64,000 nucleotides of DNA from Cristatella mucedo (lineage: Eukaryota > Bryozoa > Phylactolaemata > Cristatellidae), in assembly GCA_009760855.2 (NCBI GenBank), contig WPIO01000038.1, positions 1,143,001 to 1,207,000 of the forward strand, in the 5' to 3' direction. The notes under the pieces are model-generated. The model was given only the letters and a program-made list of their open reading frames with translations. It had not been told where the DNA came from and searched no databases. Made by a program: the position numbers and the translations under genes. This document shows, piece after piece, positions 61,031 to 64,000 of the stretch (its first letter is position 1; each line of letters opens with the position of its first letter).

Positions 61031-61519
61031 ATGGAAATCCAAAATAAGAAATTCGTAGTTCTTAAAAATGCGTCAGTCATAATTCCAAAAGGAAAGCCAG
61101 CTCGAGTTCACATTGAAGAGAGAACTTCAAAAGATTCTAAGCAATATTACAACATGTAGTTATACATCACTGAAGACACAATGCCATCTATTAAAGACAT
61201 TGTAGAAAGGTCTAGTAAGAAACTTGATTTCAAGGGATATGTCTTGAATAGAAGATCTACAATTGGAGTTCGAATTGATTTTGGTATCAAGCCAAGCATA
61301 TTCTTCGATCAAAAAAATAAACAGTTGAAGTTAAGTTCTATTGCTGATGTAGTTAATAAACTCGGAAGTGACTTTTCTATTACTGGTATCCTCGATGGAA
61401 GTTATGTTACTAAAGACTCTTATAATTCTGAAGAAAGACTTAATATTAGATTAAAGCTTGATCAAGTTAAAGTCTATGATTCTGTAAAACGAGGAGATTT
61501 CAATGCTGCTGATTATTAG
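61031..61519 (+). pseudogene. Unassigned small viral-block gene split by an in-frame TAG
   Basis: It starts 2 nt after the protease stop. An ATG at 61031 opens 42 codons to TAG (61157-61159). The same frame then continues without further stops from 61160 to TAG at 61517-61519, including an ATG at 61181 that gives a 112-residue product. The shared frame and the tight spacing suggest one gene of about 160 codons with an internal stop, though two short genes are possible. The product is basic and beta-rich in appearance, with alternating hydrophobic residues (ITGILDGSYV, LNIRLKLDQVKVYD). That pattern would suit an OB-fold or a virion protein, but I do not recognise the family. Confidence 0.55.
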
Positions 61520-61556
61520 GTTATTAAAAAAATAATAAAAATAAAAATTAGTTAGG
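61520..61556. terminator. Convergent 3' end spacer with poly(A)-signal-like sequence
   Basis: This 37-nt spacer between the plus-strand gene ending at 61519 and the minus-strand PLA2 gene contains AATAAAAATAAAA-type strings. They could serve as polyadenylation signals for the plus-strand genes. Confidence 0.35.
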
Positions 61557-62333
61557 TTAGTTAATTTTTTGTATCTTTTTTCTACTGATATCTAACATCC
61601 TATCAACAATGCCTCTGGCATAATTTTTTATCTTATCAAAACTTGATGGATTGTTTATTTTATTTTTTAAGAAATCAGTTGCAAATGAATCGTTTAACAT
61701 TCCACCAATACCTAAGCCCAATTTTGCCTTTGCTGCCATGATAGCTGCCACTGTTTTAGCGTCTTCCCTAACATAAGCAGGCTGCTTAGGATCAAGAGCA
61801 ATACGGGCAGCACTTTCAGCAAGAACAAGGTCTGACAGATTCCGTATCTCTGTTCTTCTTGGTTCTGGCATTCCACCAGTCTCTGTATATGTATGGTCGT
61901 GGATAAGTGCACGATTATCAAGATCATTAACGCCTTGGTAGCCCTGTTCCATCCTTTGAGCGAACTTAGTTACCGGACCCGCATAACTATATCTATTAGT
62001 ATTATTAAAACTTCCGTCTGGAACAAATTCTGATTTTACTCCTCCTGGCAACTTTAAGTGAAATTCTCTTCCTCCAGATATCTTATTTATTATATCTACA
62101 ATACCAGAACCATGCTTTCTATTTGCCTTTAACTGTTTAAGACTAAAATTCAACTGCATTCCCACTCCTTTAGCCTTATACTTTTCTATTCTTCTTTTTT
62201 GAGTATCAGTTACAAAAATAGATTTAGTACCACTTAAATCAGCATGTTTTAATCTTATGGAAATCGGTTCCTTAGATTTATGAATTAGATCAATTTGGTG
62301 ATCAGACAGATCAAGTTTGACTTCTTTATACAT
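61557..62333 (-). CDS. Parvovirus-type phospholipase A2 domain protein of Polinton/adintovirus type
   Basis: An intact 258-residue ORF. Residues 117-149 hold the signature of the compact viral phospholipase A2 domain: a calcium-loop motif YAGP at 118-121, then VNDLDNRALIHDHTY with the HD-xx-Y active site (His145, Asp146, Tyr149). In parvoviruses this domain hydrolyses membrane lipids during endosomal escape of the particle; related domains occur in Polinton and adintovirus proteins. The N-terminal 75 residues form a lysine-rich segment of a kind I recall from other Polinton-encoded proteins; this is unverified. The C-terminal 100 residues are predicted helical with Ala/Lys-rich stretches. The gene converges on the protease pair (gap 37 nt, AT-rich) and diverges from the HNH gene with 40 nt between the start codons. 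Confidence 0.8.
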   Translation of the reverse strand: MYKEVKLDLSDHQIDLIHKSKEPISIRLKHADLSGTKSIFVTDTQKRRIEKYKAKGVGMQLNFSLKQLKANRKHGSGIVDIINKISGGREFHLKLPGGVKSEFVPDGSFNNTNRYSYAGPVTKFAQRMEQGYQGVNDLDNRALIHDHTYTETGGMPEPRRTEIRNLSDLVLAESAARIALDPKQPAYVREDAKTVAAIMAAKAKLGLGIGGMLNDSFATDFLKNKINNPSSFDKIKNYARGIVDRMLDISRKKIQKIN

Positions 62334-62373
62334 TCTATATAATTATATTAAACATTTATAAAACTATGTATAA
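62334..62373. promoter_or_regulatory. Divergent AT-rich promoter candidate between PLA2 and HNH genes
   Basis: Only 40 nt separate the two opposed start codons. The spacer is almost pure A/T, with TATATAAT and TATAAAA-like strings facing both ways. Compact divergent promoters are common in small DNA viruses. The activity is inferred. Confidence 0.35.
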
Positions 62374-62922
62374 ATGGATCAAGATGAACTAAGAGATAGA
62401 GTTCTTGAATTATTTGATTACAATGCCCTTACAGGAAAATTTACATATAAAGCTAGAAGGCAGAGAATAACAGTTGGATCGGAAGCTGGTTGTGTAAACA
62501 ACTTAGGATACAAACAAATAACAGTTGATGGAAAGTTATACTACGCACATAGATAAGTGTGGTTGATCATGACTGGTAAATTCCCTTTGAATGAGATTGA
62601 TCACATTGATGATGATGAACAAAATAATCGTTTCGAGAATTTACGTGAGGCAACTCATTCAGAAAATATGAGAAATAAACCAAAAGTAAAAGGTTTATCA
62701 TCTAATTTTATTGGTGTTAGTTTTAATAAAAAAGCAAACAAATACGTTGCCTATATACGAATAGATGGAGAAAGAAAACATCTTGGATACTTTAATGATG
62801 AAGAAGAAGCTGCTTACGCTCGGGATAATGTAGTAATACGTTTGAATATTGAGTTTGCAAAACTTAATTTTACGTATAGTTTAACAGAAGACATTAAAAT
62901 AGTTCGTTACAGTGACTTTTAG
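62374..62922 (+). pseudogene. HNH endonuclease with C-terminal AP2 DNA-binding domain, broken by an in-frame TAA
   Basis: One frame runs from ATG 62374 to TAG 62920-62922 with a single internal TAA at 62554-62556. The first 60 codons match the leader of HNH homing endonucleases (FTYKARR, LYYAHR). After the TAA, the HNH core is visible as EIDHIDDDEQNNRFENLRE, and then an AP2 domain: SSNFIGVSFNKK, YIRIDGERKHLGYF and EEAAYARD. Such enzymes cut intronless sites and act as selfish genes in phages, large DNA viruses and mobile elements. This gene is the only plus-strand gene among the minus-strand genes around it and overlaps the next gene by 4 nt at its 3' end, as expected of an inserted passenger. 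The TAA probably inactivates it unless it is an assembly error or is read through. Confidence 0.85.
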
Positions 62923-63341
62923 TTTTTACATCTTCGTTTTAGATCATCTCTATGTTTAATCATTTCATTATATATTTCTTGTTGACTCTTACCTTGTGCG
63001 AAAAGATTACTCAATAGCATCGCACTCTCAGCTTTATAGTCACAAGTTTTACGTCCACCAACGGTAGAAGCTTCTACTTTTTTTATGTATCTTTTTAAAT
63101 CTTCACTATAATTAACACCTCCTTTCTCCACAAGCTCTCTTCCCTTATTAAGGTAAGTTAATCTGTTGTTGACTTCTGAATTCTGTACTTTATCACTTAG
63201 ATCTAAATCAACCCCTTTTTCAAGTACTTCTATCATGTTTTTCAAGTCTACAATAGCATTATTTAATCTTTCTTTTTGGAGTGTCAAAGCACTCATTCTC
63301 TCTTCGTGAGTATTCATTTTAGGTGCTCTAGCAGTATACAT
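62919..63341 (-). CDS. Uncharacterised helical protein, 140 aa (viral block)
   Basis: An intact ORF of 140 residues, predicted mostly helical and highly charged, with a coiled-coil-like stretch (about residues 14-60) and a basic C-terminus (HRDDLKRRCKN). I see no enzyme motif. It lies 11 nt downstream of the hydrophobic-protein gene on the same strand, so the two are probably co-transcribed. Its stop overlaps the end of the HNH gene. It could be a structural or scaffolding protein of the element, but no family is recognised. ATG codons at residues 1, 9 and 17 are all possible starts. Confidence 0.7.
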   Translation of the reverse strand: MYTARAPKMNTHEERMSALTLQKERLNNAIVDLKNMIEVLEKGVDLDLSDKVQNSEVNNRLTYLNKGRELVEKGGVNYSEDLKRYIKKVEASTVGGRKTCDYKAESAMLLSNLFAQGKSQQEIYNEMIKHRDDLKRRCKN

Positions 63342-63352
63342 TGTTTCATCTA

Positions 63353-64000
63353 CTATTTTTTTATCAATCCTGCAACCGCTACTGTTATTGAAACCGCTAA
63401 ACCAACAGTTCCTATTACACTTGCTATGCTAGCGATGATGGCTGGAATAGCAGGTAAAAAGCCTCCTCTCATTTCAAGAAAGTTCTTCTTCCATGCTATA
63501 GGATCAAGTTGAGTTGCATCCCAAGAAACTTCTTCTATAAAAGTATCAGATAAAAACTTACTAGGATTTAAATAACAATCACTATTTGCTTTTTCAGCTT
63601 CTAATAATATTTCATTAATGTAGAAACCTACTTCCAAACTTGCAACCATCTTTGAGAGTCCTTCTTTTTTATCTGCCATTGTTTTCCAGAAGACTTGTCC
63701 ATACTTACCAGAAGATATATCATCAACAATTTCTTTTATAAACAAACCTAGATCTACTATTCCTGTTACTCCTGATAGAAAACCTCCTAGAGCTTTAGTA
63801 GCTGTTCCAATGACCTTGAAAGATTGTAATACTTTTGGAACGATCTTTGCGATCTTATTTGAGGCCTGTAAGGACAGCTTCATAGCAACTTTAGGCACTA
63901 TTTTTATAACTGCTTTAGAACCTACTTCCGTTGCCGTTGTAATACCTGAAACCACTTCTTTAGTTGTATCTACTCCTTCTTTTATAGCATCAACACCTTT
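63353..64000 (-). CDS. Hydrophobic/amphipathic protein, 5' partial (viral block)
   Basis: The frame is open from the right edge (64000) to TAG at 63355-63353, at least 215 codons. The GTG at about 63955 is not a convincing start, because the frame continues upstream with Lys/Val/Asp-rich residues. Features: Lys/Ala-rich amphipathic segments, a Gly-rich hydrophobic stretch (ALGGFLSGVTGIVDLGLF) and a long C-terminal hydrophobic region (PAIIASIASVIGTVGLAV and onward) ending in KK. That is one or two membrane-active helices. In adintovirus/Polinton elements, such proteins neighbouring a PLA2 gene are thought to help membrane penetration or to sit in the capsid interior. This role is an inference from context. 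Confidence 0.72.
   Translation of the reverse strand, partial: KGVDAIKEGVDTTKEVVSGITTATEVGSKAVIKIVPKVAMKLSLQASNKIAKIVPKVLQSFKVIGTATKALGGFLSGVTGIVDLGLFIKEIVDDISSGKYGQVFWKTMADKKEGLSKMVASLEVGFYINEILLEAEKANSDCYLNPSKFLSDTFIEEVSWDATQLDPIAWKKNFLEMRGGFLPAIPAIIASIASVIGTVGLAVSITVAVAGLIKK

Overview
The window is a piece of a repeat-rich, intron-rich invertebrate metazoan chromosome, joined near position 60,159 to an AT-rich, densely coding block that looks like an endogenous Polinton/Maverick- or adintovirus-like DNA virus. The animal assignment rests on two well-conserved metazoan genes with GT-AG introns. I cannot name the phylum.

Positions 1-29,281, minus strand: the 5' half of the exocyst gene EXOC2 (Sec5). 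I place twelve coding exons. They start with the Ral-binding IPT/TIG domain at 29,281 and run down to an exon at 1,567-1,666. The C-terminal half lies off the left edge, and at least one small exon between 7,519 and 1,666 was not found. The introns are full of L2/CR1-like LINE fragments, tRNA-derived SINEs and microsatellites. Positions 29,282-37,412 lie between the two head-to-head genes. They contain a (TA)n tract, a CpG-rich stretch, more LINE and SINE fragments, and two possible 5' UTR or promoter regions.

Positions 37,413-54,417, plus strand: a complete 13-exon serine carboxypeptidase of the cathepsin A (lysosomal protective protein, peptidase S10) type. The spliced exons give 484 residues, with the Ser/Asp/His triad and a signal peptide. 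All exon phases agree. Positions 54,418-60,158 contain no host gene that I can support. They hold LTR-like sequence, two copies of a LINE 3' end, a LINE reverse-transcriptase fragment, SINEs, and at the end a truncated SINE.

Positions 60,159-64,000: host repeats stop and base composition changes. The block opens with a long foldback (24-bp perfect outer arms) lying against the broken SINE. Next come an adenovirus-type cysteine protease with an N-terminal zinc-ribbon half (frameshifted), a small split beta-rich ORF (in-frame TAG), an intact parvovirus-like phospholipase A2 protein on the minus strand, an HNH endonuclease with an AP2 domain (in-frame TAA), a small helical protein, and a hydrophobic protein that runs off the right edge. 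In elements of this type the protease, PLA2 and membrane-active proteins belong to virion maturation and entry, while the HNH gene is most likely a selfish passenger. Polymerase, integrase, ATPase and capsid genes, if present, lie beyond 64,000. Three lesions in six genes suggest a decaying endogenous copy, although the intact genes suggest it is not ancient.
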